From Eucalyptus grandis (Eukaryota > Streptophyta > Magnoliopsida > Myrtales > Myrtaceae): DNA of 64,000 nt. Positions within the stretch are counted from its first letter, which is position 1. Each line of letters opens with the position of its first letter. Positions 35,213 through 47,623 of the stretch are shown piece after piece. Below the pieces are notes generated by a model, which saw only the letters and a list, made by a program, of their open reading frames with translations, was not told the origin of the DNA and did not search any database. The stretch covers positions 28,187,803 through 28,251,802 of the forward strand of contig NC_052619.1 in assembly GCF_016545825.1 (NCBI RefSeq), written 5' to 3'. Position numbers and translations under genes: made by a program.

Positions 35213-38200
35213 ATGGCGCCGCCGCCGATCCGCCCGCCCCCCGCCGCCGCCGCCGCCGTCCCCGCCTTTCTGTGGCTGCTCCTCTCCGTCGCCGTCGCCG
35301 TCGCCGTCGCCCGGTTCGGCGTCTCGGCCGCGCCCGACGTCGCCGCCCACCCCACTGCCATGGTCCTCCCCCTGGTCCTCTCCCCTCCCGACGCTTCCCG
35401 GGCCCTCCCCTCCTCGCGCCGACACCTCCAGCGATCGGAGCGCCCCAATGCTCGCATGTCGCTGCACGACGATCTCCTCCTCAACGGGTACGTTGCCGGA
35501 TTCCGATTCGGTTCTCCGGTGGGGTTTTGGGTGCTGATCTCATTTTCTTGGTGGAGCTCTGGTGTTTGATGTCCTCCGTTGTGGCCGAATGTCTTGTGCT
35601 TGGATAGGTACTATACTACGAGGCTTTGGATTGGGACGCCACCTCAGAAATTCGCGCTGATCGTCGACACTGGAAGTACTGTCACTTACGTGCCGTGCTC
35701 CACCTGCGACCAATGTGGCCGTCATCAGGTAGTCTTTGGTTCTTCATCGGTTCTTGTTTGCTGAGTTCTGTTTTTTGGGGTTGTTTTTTCTAAATGCGGG
35801 AATTGAAGTTGGAAAAGAATAGATCAAATTTCGTGGGTAGCAATTTTCTTAGACCAGCAAATATGGAGCTTCTGATATATTTCAATAAGCTGGTGTGACA
35901 TGAGACTTTTTATAGTGAGGTTGCAAGTGATGGAAGCAACAATAGGAATGTAAAAAATTTGTGATGCCAGAAGAATTGTGCTCTTATACCAATTGATGCA
36001 GGATATCCTAGCTTTGCTACCCTTTGGGTGCATTACATAATTTCCAAGAAGTAAAAGAAGCAAGGATCATACTAGACAGGAGACAGATTGAAAAGACATT
36101 AGATGGGTAGAAAAATCCGTCGGTTGCCGTATTCTTTTTAATTACTATTTGTAAAGACACCTAGTATCCATTGATAGCATGGTCAATTTGTTGGTGATAA
36201 TCCTTATTGAGAATTCTAATGTGTCAAGAAGTGGGGAAAAAGATATTTACATATCAAGAATGACACGTGATTATCCTTGGTCAAGGCAATCAATGTATTT
36301 GAATGAGAAAAAATGTAATGTTCTGCAAATTCACTTTCTCTTCTGCCTGTTTTTGACCTTATGATGAAAAGGTGGTAAGGCTGAAACTTGCTGCTGTGAA
36401 ACCATTTGCAGTCTTGACTATTTAGAGCATGCTCTTTAGAGATCATCTTCTTTTGACCTACTGGTTAGGAGCTTGAATGCATACCATCTTCTTTTGATCG
36501 ACTGGTTAGGAGCTTGAATGCATACCTTTTTAAAAACTGAATTTATGCACTAGCTGTATACATTTTCAAACAGACTATTTCTGCTGACAACTTTGCACGT
36601 AAACCTTTAGAGATCTCTATAGCTGAAAAATGCTCACATGATGGATAATTGACTTGTCACACGCCTTTAGCTATGAATTTGTGCACTGATGTTGACATTT
36701 TCTCTAGGATCCAAAGTTCCAACCTGAATTGTCAAGCACATACCAACCTGTCAAATGCAATATTGATTGCACATGTGATGACAACAGAGCGCAATGTACT
36801 TACGAGAGGCAGTATGCTGAAATGAGTACTAGCAGTGGTGTGCTTGGCAACGACATACTATCCTTTGGCAATCTTAGTGAACTTGCACCACAACATGCTG
36901 TCTTTGGTTGTGAAAATGTTGAAACAGGCGACCTTTATAGCCAGCATGCTGATGGCATTATGGGGCTTGGCCGTGGTGATCTCAGTATTGTTGATCAACT
37001 TGTTGAGAAAGGCGTAATTAGTGATTCATTCTCCTTATGTTATGGTGGAATGGAAATTGGTGGCGGTGCGATGGTTCTTGGTGGAATATTTCCACCACCA
37101 GACATGGTATATGCATATTCAGATGCTGGACGTAGGTACGTTTTGCAGGCTCAATATCTCATGGTTGTAGTACGTAATTCAATTTCCAGACAGCTATTTT
37201 TGATACATCTCACACATTTACTCCAGTTTCGGGATGTTAACAGTCCCTATTACAATATTGATCTGAAGGAGATACATGTCGCGGGGAAGCAATTGGCTTT
37301 GAAACCCAGTATTTTTGATGGAAAACATGGAACTGTCCTGGACAGCGGTACAACATATGCATACTTGCCAGAAGCAGCTTTTTTAGCTTTTAAAGAAGCT
37401 GTGAGATTCGCTTCCCTCTCTTTTTTATCTCCAGAAAGTTGTGGAAATTCTCCCTCTTCCTATAGGTGACCTGTCTGCTTGGCTAGTCAGGAAATAGGAA
37501 AACAAAACATTTACTTATTATGACTACACTAGGATCATCCCATGCAATGCACGGATTGATCGAACACATAAAAGAGTATAACGATCTTATTGTCTCTGTA
37601 GAATAAAAAGAGGAATCGTAAAAGTATATTATAAGTTGAAAAAAGATGACAAATCACCAAAATTATCACTTTCATCTATACTATCCTATTCTATTTATCT
37701 GTCTGTCTATCTGTCATCATCATTTTTTTATTACTATCAGAAAGTTTGAAATTTGGTGTCTACTTTGTAATTTTTTTTTTTTTTTTGGTCCGTATGATAA
37801 CTACTGCCTCACTTTCATGATATTTGGATAATAACTATCGTCAAAGTTAAAAAGGAAAAGAAGAGGAAAGAGCACAGTCCACAATGCTAAAAACACCGCA
37901 TCATACAAAAATCAATGCTTTACTTTTCATTGTAATACGATTTTTTTAACGATATAACTTCAGATAGTAATTTTAATTTGATAAAAAGTAACACACAAGT
38001 CAGTTAAGAAAAGAATTGAACTTGAACCATAAGCATTAAGAAGTATTCGAGAAGACAGATAACCTCTTAGTTAATAAAATTCATTTTGTGTAAAATACAT
38101 CCACTTAGTTTTAATTTTTATTTTCTAATGGTGGTATTTGGTTAGGTAAAAAGTAGAAATAGTAATAGAATGAAGTATGAGTAAAATAAAAATTAAAGAT

Positions 38201-41200
38201 CATAAGAAAATCATGTGAGGGGCCACATCAACCTTTTATCATTCCTACACCATTCATTTCAATATGTATGGATTCAGTTCATGTGACTGTTCTCTTTGTA
38301 GTTATTTATTGTGACCAAGAGCTTAAACATGCGGACAATAAGTCGATGTGTCATTCAACTTTTACAAGCAAGATATTTAGAATTTTTATCGCAATGTCAT
38401 TGCTTGTAAGATCAAAGTGTGATGGATGCTGTGGTTTCAGACTTCAGTGTCATGTTGGAAAGATGTAACTATTTTGTTTACAAGTAGCTACCTGTATTAT
38501 ATTTTGGTTTATTTTATTGAGGATTTACCACTACCATGAGTATAATGGTATACTGATTGAGTTATGATTCTAATGAATCCGGTCAAATATTGGTGTATTG
38601 AATAGCAGCTGAACCAAAAAAGAATAAAGAAAAATGAAACGGAAAAAAAAAGGGAGAATGTGATAAAGTATAATTCAGCTTCATCTTACACGAGTATCAA
38701 GACTTTTCCTCTTTGACATAATTATATTTACCTAATGTATCGGGTTATAATTTGGCTACTTGTGGATGGTACATGTAGTGTTGCATGATGTTGTTGCTGC
38801 TTATAAGACCATAGTCATAGTGTGGTAAATCACTCACATAATAGTTACAACCATTTATCAGGGAGATTGGTAACTCTGGGAAGGCTATTCGAGCATCTCT
38901 GACATTCTCGTTCACATCCCATTCATTCTTGGATGGTGATGTTAACTGACTATACTTGCTTTTATTTTCTAAGAAGATCGAAAGATTTAGCATACTGTCT
39001 ACATTTTTAGCACCACCTATATTATTCCTTCCTTTAGTTGCTGTTATTTTTCTTTTTTCATTTAGATTGATGAAATGTGTTTTCCCGTTTTAAAGCCTTT
39101 CTCTATATTTTGACCTTTTGCATGCAACCTTTTTTCATATTTTTGTTTTGAAAAATTGTGTGCAGATTATGAAGGAAATCCGGTCTCTTAAGCAGATCCA
39201 TGGTCCTGATCCTAATTACAATGACATTTGCTTTTCTGGTGCAGGAAGGTATTTTCTGTGTCTTAGTTGACAAACTTGCTTCATTCTGAAAAACTTCTGC
39301 TTCTTCTATCAGAGACTTAAGGGCTGCTGTTGTTTTTTTTCCATATAGCGATATCTCTCAACTCACGAAGACTTTTCCAGTGGTGGACATGGTTTTTGGG
39401 AATGGGCAAAAGCTGTCACTATCGCCTGAAAATTACTTATTCAGGGTGAGTAGCTGTATTTCTTCTCCTGGAATGTGTGATATGGAAAGAAATCAAATTT
39501 ATGATTGGAAGCAGAAGAGTGCATCTAGTACAAGCTCTTTTGGCATGCTAAGTTGCTGTTTTCATCTCCACTTGTTATTAAACAATGAGTGATGGTTCTT
39601 CCTCTTTTTTTTAAAGCATTCAAAGGTGCGCGGCGCATACTGCCTGGGCATTTTTCAGAATGGAAAGGACCCAACCACTCTTTTAGGAGGTGGGTGACAT
39701 GCTGAGCTTATTTGTTTATATATGTTACTATATCACTAGCCCAAGTGTGGTTTGGAACCTTGATATTTCAGTAAAAATTGTCATTGTATATAGCATTGTG
39801 AAATATCGTCATTACTTGCTGAACTCACGTTGTAGATTTGGGAGTAAAAAGCATCCTTGATATTGTGCTTTGTGCTTGTTTCTTTGAAAACTTAAATCGA
39901 AACTTCCTTTCCCACTGAGAGGCGACTCTAGAAGCAGGATTGCTTTGGTATAACATTCTTTCGTCTGGAGCTTTTGCAATCTCCACTCACTCCATAATCT
40001 GAGCCTAACCTCCGAAACCTAAAAACATGAGATATATCTATACATCAGGATATATCTTTGTCTGCTTTCTATTTAGCAATTTTTTTTCAGTTCAGGATGC
40101 AGACATGCTTAACAAGGATATTTGTGCATTGAGTTCCACATCCAGAGATTTTGGGTTAAGTATGATGTTATGTGGACTGGGTTGTTTGAAATATTTGTTG
40201 ACTAAACGTATGACCCATTCACCAGTTCATGTGGACTAAAAATCTCTCATCATGTGTAATTTTAAAATTTTATTTGCAAATGAGCCATAACTTTTGTCCC
40301 CAATGTTCTGTTGTTTGTTAGGTATCATTGTGCGTAATACTCTTGTGATGTATGATCGTGAGCATTCAAAGATTGGTTTTTGGAAAACAAATTGTTCTGA
40401 ACTGTGGGAAAGACTTCAACAGTCTAATGCTCCTCCACCAGTGCCTTCAGCTCCAGATGAAAAGGGCCCATCTGAGCATATGCCACCCAACCTAGCTCCC
40501 AGGGCACCAGCAGATTTGAATATTCCAGGTATTGTGTGCGGCATGCTTGATGGTATTCTAGCTTGCATTTCTAGTTTGAGCTTCTCTTTGGATACTGATT
40601 TTGGCGGTTGAAAAAGTAATTATATGTATGATAGTAAAACCTGCGCTATGTCCCATTTGCTTGTTGCCAAAACCTTTTCCTTATTCTAATTAAGAGTAGG
40701 TAGCTATTGTTGCATTAGTCGGTTGGGATTGTCATAGTATCAAAAATTTAATCTCTTGGACATTTTGTATTTTTCACCACCACCTTCATCTGCTTCTTTC
40801 TTGTCCTCTGCAACGTACACTTTGTTAAAACACCAGATTACCCACTTTGTTTCAAAAGAAGGCAAAAGCTTTGGCCGACACCTCTATGTGCTTCTTTCTT
40901 GTTTTATTCTCTATACACCTTCTTCAATATTGATATGCCAGATCACCTCTTTTCTACTCATCAGGATCATGCTTTCTTGAGGAACATTTCTCAACACGTA
41001 TGAAGAAAAATAATCGAATGCTTTCTGGGATCCCTTACGATGTTATTAAAACTGATTTAGGATGGCAAGTGAGCAACTTGTATTGTGATTTACAAAGGAA
41101 AAGTTCAGTGGACAACTCACTCGCGAAGCCTAAATTCTAGTAGGCATCAAACGTAAAAATCCTGCATGTCAAACTTCAGGGGGCGTTACGCTTTATATTT

Positions 41201-44050
41201 GTGAATCATGTTGTCACACAATTCAGAAACCAAGTTTTGCTGATAGTCAATGAACTTCAGTCACATGTCTTTTCAATAGGAACAACATAATCACAAACTC
41301 TATTGAAGTCGAATGTAGAAATCTGAGGAAATAGCCCAATAGATTAATAAAACTCCACTCATGCAAGCACTAAGATTTTTGAGTTTTGTCTCTATTGATT
41401 TACAGAGAAGTGATTTATCTTTTTCTTTCTTTCTTTCTTTTCTCTTTCTAATGATGCTTGCTTATGATAACTTTATCTTTGACCTCCTGCTATGCTTAAA
41501 GTGCTATGATGTTCAAGTTGAACAATTGTATTTATTTTATCTAGAAGTTAGTAATATTCATTGCACTATTTCTTGAAATAGTCTCGATACTGCATTGGCG
41601 GAAGGATTTAATTTGTGACTTTTTTGAGGTTTGATGTTTCAACGGGTTCAATTGGTCTGTTTTACATGATGTTGCCAACTTAAAGGTCTTACGAGATGGG
41701 AAATAGTTAAGAGACCTAGAAAGCGTGCCAATGGCTTTGTTTGGTAACTATCCTGTTTTTCTATTTTTCTGTTCTTTTGTTCTCTAGAACAGAAAAGGAA
41801 CAAAAATCCGTTTAGTAACGTTAGCTAATTTTTTATTCCCCAAAATAGAAAAGTGGCTAGGGAATAAATTTGGAAAAAAACAAGAAGTAAAAAAAAAACT
41901 ACTTTTTTATTCCTTGGAACATAAGTGGAAAAAAATATTTCCTAATGGGAATTGTTTCTAAGAACAAAAATGTTATCAAACTCACCCTAAGTCTAAGTAT
42001 CAATTTCATTAACTTAATGATGACATATACCAAAGATGTGAACTCGTTTATGTGGACTATGCTGATAAAATGAAATTAATCAGAATTATTGCTTTGTTAC
42101 TTTTTGTCGTCTCTTATTTTCATTCATTTTTTAGGCTTGTATTTCCATTTTGCTCGAACATAACAAGGAGTAAGAAAACTGGTACAGTGTTTTTATCCAG
42201 TTGAACTTGTCTCTCCTTTTGGCCTGCTTTCTTTATTTTGACCAGGTCCAATATGTGTATGTTGATCTGAACTGGGCAGAGGTTCTCAGTTAAACCAAAT
42301 CCATCCCATCAAGTTTTCAGAACATCATTTCTCCAAATGTCAAGTCTAGATATATCGATATTTGTTGCCTATGCACCTCTGCAGATGATACTTTCAAATA
42401 ATGTGTGAGTTCTGCTTTAGGATATATGTAGGCAATGTGTTTTCTGATGATCTCTCTCGATCTGACATATTGCAGAAATTCAAATTGGACAGATTACATT
42501 TGACATGTCCTTGAGCGTCAACTACTCAGATCTCGAGCCCCACGTCACAGAGCTCACTGAATTCATAGCTCATGAGTTAGATGTAAATGTTTCGCAGGTT
42601 AGACAAATAAAGTATACAAATGGGGGATAATCAGCTGAAATCCATAGAACCTTTAATTTGTATGTGAAAGTGCAAAGTACTGTGCAGAGACCAACAAATT
42701 CTATGTTTCGGTTGGCTCAGTAATCGGATGCTCATGTTGACTTTATTTTGCCTGGATGGTTTCAGGTCCATTTAGTGAGTCTTACGGCCAGAGGAAATGA
42801 TTCCATTGTTAGGTGGTCCATCCTTCCTGGTGGAAAGGGGGCATATATATCCAATACAACTGCCATGGTGATTGCAAAAATTTCAAAAGTTAACTAGTTT
42901 TTTGTCCAATGATTGAGTTCTGACTAAGTGATTTGATAATGCCTGTAGGAAATTATTGCCAGGCTTTCTGAACATCGAGTGCAGCTTCCTCACAACTTCG
43001 GAAGTTATCAGTTCATTGAATGGCATGTTGAACCTCCTGTGGCACGGTATGCTACTTTAACTTCAACAGAATAATAAAATACTTTTGGATATGGCCCTGG
43101 TTTTTATATTAAGTATCAAAGTATATGCAAACAAAACAGAGGATAAGGGAGACTCATAAAAAATATTGAAGTTGAAAACTCACTAAAACATATTGATATA
43201 GATTCAATAGAATTTATGATGTTTTTGCAAATCAAAAAGCATAAGTTGGTAGTTTTTACTCTTGTGGCTTTTGTGCCCTACCTATTGCTGACAAATAGGA
43301 CCAAGGAGCATTCATAAAATATCAGCGAGCTAGGGAGAAATTTAGTGCATGCACACCTGTTGGCGTTTTGCTACTATGTTCACAATTTGTATGAGTTAAG
43401 ACTTTTCTTTTTTTTTGTACTTAGGACAGTCCTCCACTGTTACATGAGTAACTTAGAAAATGCAAAATTTTCCCATGTCTTTTTCACACAATCTGTCTAC
43501 CTCTAATATTAGCCTATAGTAGTGTGGATGAGAGAAATATGACCACAGGCCTAGTAGCTTTAGTTTTGAGGTCCACCATTTTGGTCATCTTGATATGCAT
43601 ATAAAACCTGAACTTGATCCTGCACTATTCTGCTATAACATTATGGAAGACGGTGGCATGTCTTTGAAAATTTTGTTCTAAAGCATGATTACAAGCGAAG
43701 CAAATAATTACATAAAAGCTTCAGAATATAGTTGTGAATGTACATGTGGTGAGAAGTTCTCTTATAGTAGTCTAAGCAAAATGTATTCTATATCTTCTGT
43801 CACTTGACTCCCACCCTATTTAACAGAATTCTCACATATAACGATCTGATAGGGTTTTTTTGTTGTAAAACAATGCAGGACGTGGTGGCAAGAGCATCAT
43901 GTGGTTGTAATTTCGGCAGCTATCATTGCTTTAGTAATTGCATCTTTAGCTTCTGGAGGATGGTTTGTTTGGAAACGTCGACAGCAGTCTATTACTGCTT
44001 ACAAGCCTGTTGACTCAATTGTTCCTGAGCAAGAACTCCAGCCTCTATGA
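35213..44050 (+). CDS. Membrane-anchored A1 aspartic protease
   Basis: Twelve coding exons: 35213-35487, 35608-35728, 36708-37135, 37244-37400, 39166-39248, 39349-39445, 39617-39689, 40322-40528, 42476-42597, 42766-42867, 42949-43046 and 43879-44050. All joins keep phase; the product is 644 aa. A hydrophobic segment at about residues 18-40 should serve as signal peptide or anchor. The two catalytic motifs are DTGS at 112-115 and DSGT at 308-311, separated by a cysteine-rich plant-type insert (CSTCDQCG, CNIDCTCDD). After the protease fold (ending near LLGGIIVRNTLVMYDR) comes a Pro-rich linker, a conserved region beginning IQIGQITFDMSLSVNYSDL and a single membrane helix at about 596-618 with a short basic cytosolic tail. 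The layout matches Arabidopsis At3g50050 end to end. Family members cleave proteins in the secretory path or at the plasma membrane; the substrate is unknown. An in-frame ATG at 35057 would add 52 residues, but they look like leader sequence. Confidence 0.94.
36444..36525 (+). repeat. Tandem 41-bp duplication in intron 2 of the protease gene
   Basis: CATCTTCTTTTGACCTACTG and the following 21 bases occur at 36444-36484 and, with about two changes, at 36485-36525. Confidence 0.85.
37136..37243 (+). other. Frame-preserving intron 3 of the protease gene (exitron-like)
   Basis: This intron is 108 nt, a multiple of three, and contains no stop in the reading frame, so retention would insert 36 residues between AGR and SPYYNID. 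The splice sites GTACG...TTAACAG are plausible, and removal restores the family sequence exactly. Confidence 0.75.
37401..39165 (+). other. Long intron 4 of the protease gene with repeat content
   Basis: 1765 bp, AT-rich. A phrase around 37528 (ACTAGGATCATCCCATGCAA then TGCACGG) matches the start of a common plant dispersed repeat with CCCGTGC...GCACGGG-like ends. No coding sequence is supported; the short frames are chance. Confidence 0.5.
41736..41990. mobile_element. MITE in intron 8 of the protease gene
   Basis: The left end TTTGTTTGGTAAC and right end GTTATCAAACTCACCC are inverted partners (GTTTGGTAAC against GTTTGATAAC). About 255 bp, AT-rich, with internal partly palindromic TTCTGTTC/GAACAGAA. 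No coding capacity. Confidence 0.6.
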
Positions 44051-46689
44051 GGTCTTTACATTGTATATGGATGACTTTCGCCTAAAACTCATGTCAGATG
44101 TCAATCGGTTCACCATACCATCATCGTGGCTCAAGATTTCTGTTTTTACAGAGAGAGGTTTGTACTCAGAGATGCAATTGTACCACCTTTACTTTTGGCA
44201 TACAGAAGAAAGTGTTCAAATGCTGGAAATAGGGAATTTTGATTATATGCCTTTATTAGGTGTACATAACTGGTTATATGTCACAATGTGAATGACAACC
44301 CTCATTCTTTAGCTTTCATTTAAGCTCGTGTGATGTTTCAAATCAACCACAGCTCTTTTCTTTTGCTAATAACATGAGTTTAATGTTGGAAATGTGCGTG
44401 CGGGCATGCTCACATTTGCAAGTTTTGAGTTCTTTGGTTTGCTCTGAAAGAACTTACCAATTTCAATTAGATTAATGAATTTGTAGTTCTTTATTCATGA
44501 ATGTGAAGGATAGTGCGAAAGAATGAGAAAATGGTTGAATGAACTTTCGATGCTAAAGCACTGCAGCATTGCTTTTCTTTGGAAAAATGTTCCAAGTACC
44601 AATTCGCATTCAGTTTCTTATCAATATTTATTTGCTTTCTTGTAAGTACCAACTTCTATAATAACTTGTTAGTTGTTATCTCAAAAACTCAGCAGTGATT
44701 TAAAATTAGCAACTCTTATATTGAGTAACTAACTTGAATTACCAACTATTACATCAAATTATCAATCTTTATTTGAGTTACTACCAGTTGTTTCTTCGAT
44801 CAAGACCAGCCTTAATGTGAATGACGTAGCAACTTTATTAAATAAAAAATTTGCAATACATTTCCATTTTACAACCCATAGGCACAACCATAAAAGCCTG
44901 ATTACTTAAAAGCTCATGAAACACTTTTGCAAGTTTCATAAATCAATTAAGTTCAGCCTTTGCCCTGTGTAGGTAGCCTTGAACAATAACATTTTGGATA
45001 CAGCTAATGAGATTTGAATAGGTGCATCCAATTCCTAAGCTATTGAAATAAGAGAGAGTTGATTCATAGGAGTCGGCAACTTAAAGGTCCGTTTGCTTAA
45101 AGGAAAACTATTTTTGAGAAATTATTTTTTGAGTTTTTGATGTTTAGATAATGGAAAGCTAATTGATCTTTAGAAAACGTTTTTCATGGATGGAAAACAG
45201 CAAGCCAAAATTGCGAGAAAACAATTTTTCTTATGGTTAAAAGGAAACTACTTTTTCTAAACTACTAATAAATAAAAACTAAGCATTTTAATTGAAAATG
45301 ATTTTTCTTGGAAACATTTTTCTTTATCATAAAATTTTCAGTGAAATAAACACATCCTAAATTGAATATTTGTAACTCACCCAAATGAACGTGGGTAATT
45401 TTAAAAAAAAAAAAAAAAAAGGGCAGTAGCTTTTAAATGTCGTAGCTTTTAACACAACAAAAGTTTATCTGCAATTTGAATAAGACGTTGGTAATTCGTC
45501 GGAAAAGGTTTGCAATTCATATATTCATGGGTAAATTTGAAAATATGAATTAGTTGCACAACTAAAGGTTCATAAGCTGCACAAATTCAGGTTGATAGGT
45601 TAATATAAGGATTGAGATCCTTTAAAATTAGGAGGCCTTCTCTTGAGAAGTCGACACACGGTCTCCATGGCCACACCTTCCAAAGCACAGCAAATAGCCT
45701 CCATCGCTCCGCTTCTCTCCGCCGATCGAATCACGGCGGCAGCTAGTGTCACAGCCTTGATTTTCCACGAGGGTTTTTTCCTACGTCTCCATCAAGCGCC
45801 CACGCCTGGACCCGATCCCACACGTTGCTTGCACAATTCAACTTGCCCTACCGCTCACGTTCACAGCCACTTGCACACCAACCATGCCGCAATGCGCCAC
45901 TCACACCGGCCGGCACTCCGATTCGCACTCATGATCGGGTTCAAGAACACTAGATCATCACGGCACTCGGTGGTCGTTCTCTAGGGGTTGTCCAAGATCT
46001 AATATCCAGGATAATACACAAGAAACACCTCACAATCGATTACAAGGCACCAGGACTTATCACAATACTGACTATACAGGCAGTACCCGGTCTGGACATG
46101 TCCTAGACTAACAATACATACACAGAGGACAACGGTAACAAAGGGCCAAGCAGACATGTAAAAGTGTCCGAGGGATACCGAATTTTTCTCCGGACAATCC
46201 TCGGTGTCTTCAGCGCCTTTTCTTCGGCCAACTGCTGTTCTAGTCATCCTTGCATCTGCCCATGTGCTTGCGCCACTCCAAGTCACGGTGAACGCTTCAC
46301 TGTCCAAGTCATGCGCTCACATCTTGCTCCTGCATTCCGATTGTGAACCAGGCCCCTCGTCATTTCAATCATCCAAGAGCAGCAATTCATGCTTTGCTCA
46401 ACTTGTGCGGCGCCCCGCCCAACCGATCCTCCCACATCGCCACCGATTCTTGACTGGAACTCGTCCAATGCCACAGTCCATGCCAGCCCGTTACACCAGA
46501 TCAAGAATCTTAACAGCTAGCACCACCATTCTACGCTTGGCATCTCTCTCCTCCTCTCTCGAGCCTCTATCGAGCTCTTCCCTCCCCGCTTTCAAGGTAC
46601 AGGTTGCGACCTCTGATTTGAGACCTTGACCGCATATCATAAGCCGGCCTCAAGCTACCCAAATATAAGGTTCCCTGAGGCCGAGCAAC

Positions 46690-46734
<45 letters not shown>

Positions 46735-47623
46735 GGCAGTCGGCAGTCGGCGACAAGGAGGCAGAGGGTTGACAACTGAGCAAGCGACGAAGGTGGCTGA
46801 GCAAGGCAACGTGGATTGGTGAGAGAGAGAGAGAGAGAGCGCAACTTGATGAAGAAGGCGAGCCGTGGAAGGCGGTGCACTGACGTAGCAGTACAGAGAC
46901 CGAGGGAGAGAAAGGAGTTGGGGTCTGGACTTTTTGAGTGAATCCATCTAGATTAAGGATGTACATTAGTCCTTCTAAGGTAATGGGAAATGTGCGTGCG
47001 ATTGCTCGCTAATTTTAGAAAAACTTTATCCTTCAGTTGTAGAAGGTGGTGGGTATCGAAAGAAAAAAAGTTGGCAAACAATTCGAACTAGAATTGGTGA
47101 CTACACACGAATTGGTAACTTTACTTGAAGAAGATGTTAGTAAGTCGCTCAAATGATCGTCTTGTGCGAGCTTGTAAACGAATCGAATGAGAGTTTGATA
47201 ACTTGACACTAAATTTTACTGCACTGATCCCCTTAAACATATCATAAAAGCTAAGAATAATTCCAGTGGTTTCAAAGGCATGCTCTAGCTAAAGGTTCAA
47301 AGAAGGGGCAACAGTGATAACGACTTATATAAGAATTTCATGCTTAATTAATGTTGTAGGAACACTATAATTCAAGCCAAGCTAGTAACGTTGGCATCTC
47401 ACATCATATAAAAAGGACCTTGCTTTCTGAATTTTATGTACACTATATGTCAAGTTCACCTTAAAAGCATGTCAACCCTGTTAAGAGAAAAAACAAGAGG
47501 ACAAAATAGCACCTGAAAATGACATAGCAACAGCAAGGACTATACAACAAGCATTCTTCACTGTACATGCTTATCAGGAACTCCTGTTGCTTTTTATCGG
47601 TTCCAGATAAGCACGATTAAATG
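44051..47623. other. Intergenic region between convergent protease and LRR-WD40 genes
   Basis: After the protease 3' UTR the DNA is AT-rich to about 45640. A CG-richer patch (45640-46930) has many short frames on both strands but no protein family; a run of 42 bases of GA repeat lies at 46692-46733, with a shorter one at 46819-46838. A poly-A run lies at about 45402-45420. The two genes converge here, so both 3' UTRs must end in this interval. Confidence 0.5.
45086..45360. mobile_element. Small MITE-like element rich in GAAAA/TTTTC
   Basis: Left GGTCCGTTTGCTTAAAGG and right AAATAAACACATCCTAA are imperfect inverted ends (GTCCGTTTG against GATGTGTTT). The interior is runs of GGAAAACT, TTTTTCTTGG and similar. 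It resembles the arms of the elements at 9400 and 33050. Confidence 0.5.

Noticed and set aside
45643..46947. Several medium frames on both strands in a CG-richer patch
   Set aside because: No domain, no splice structure, and parts derive from GA repeats (SLSLSL products).
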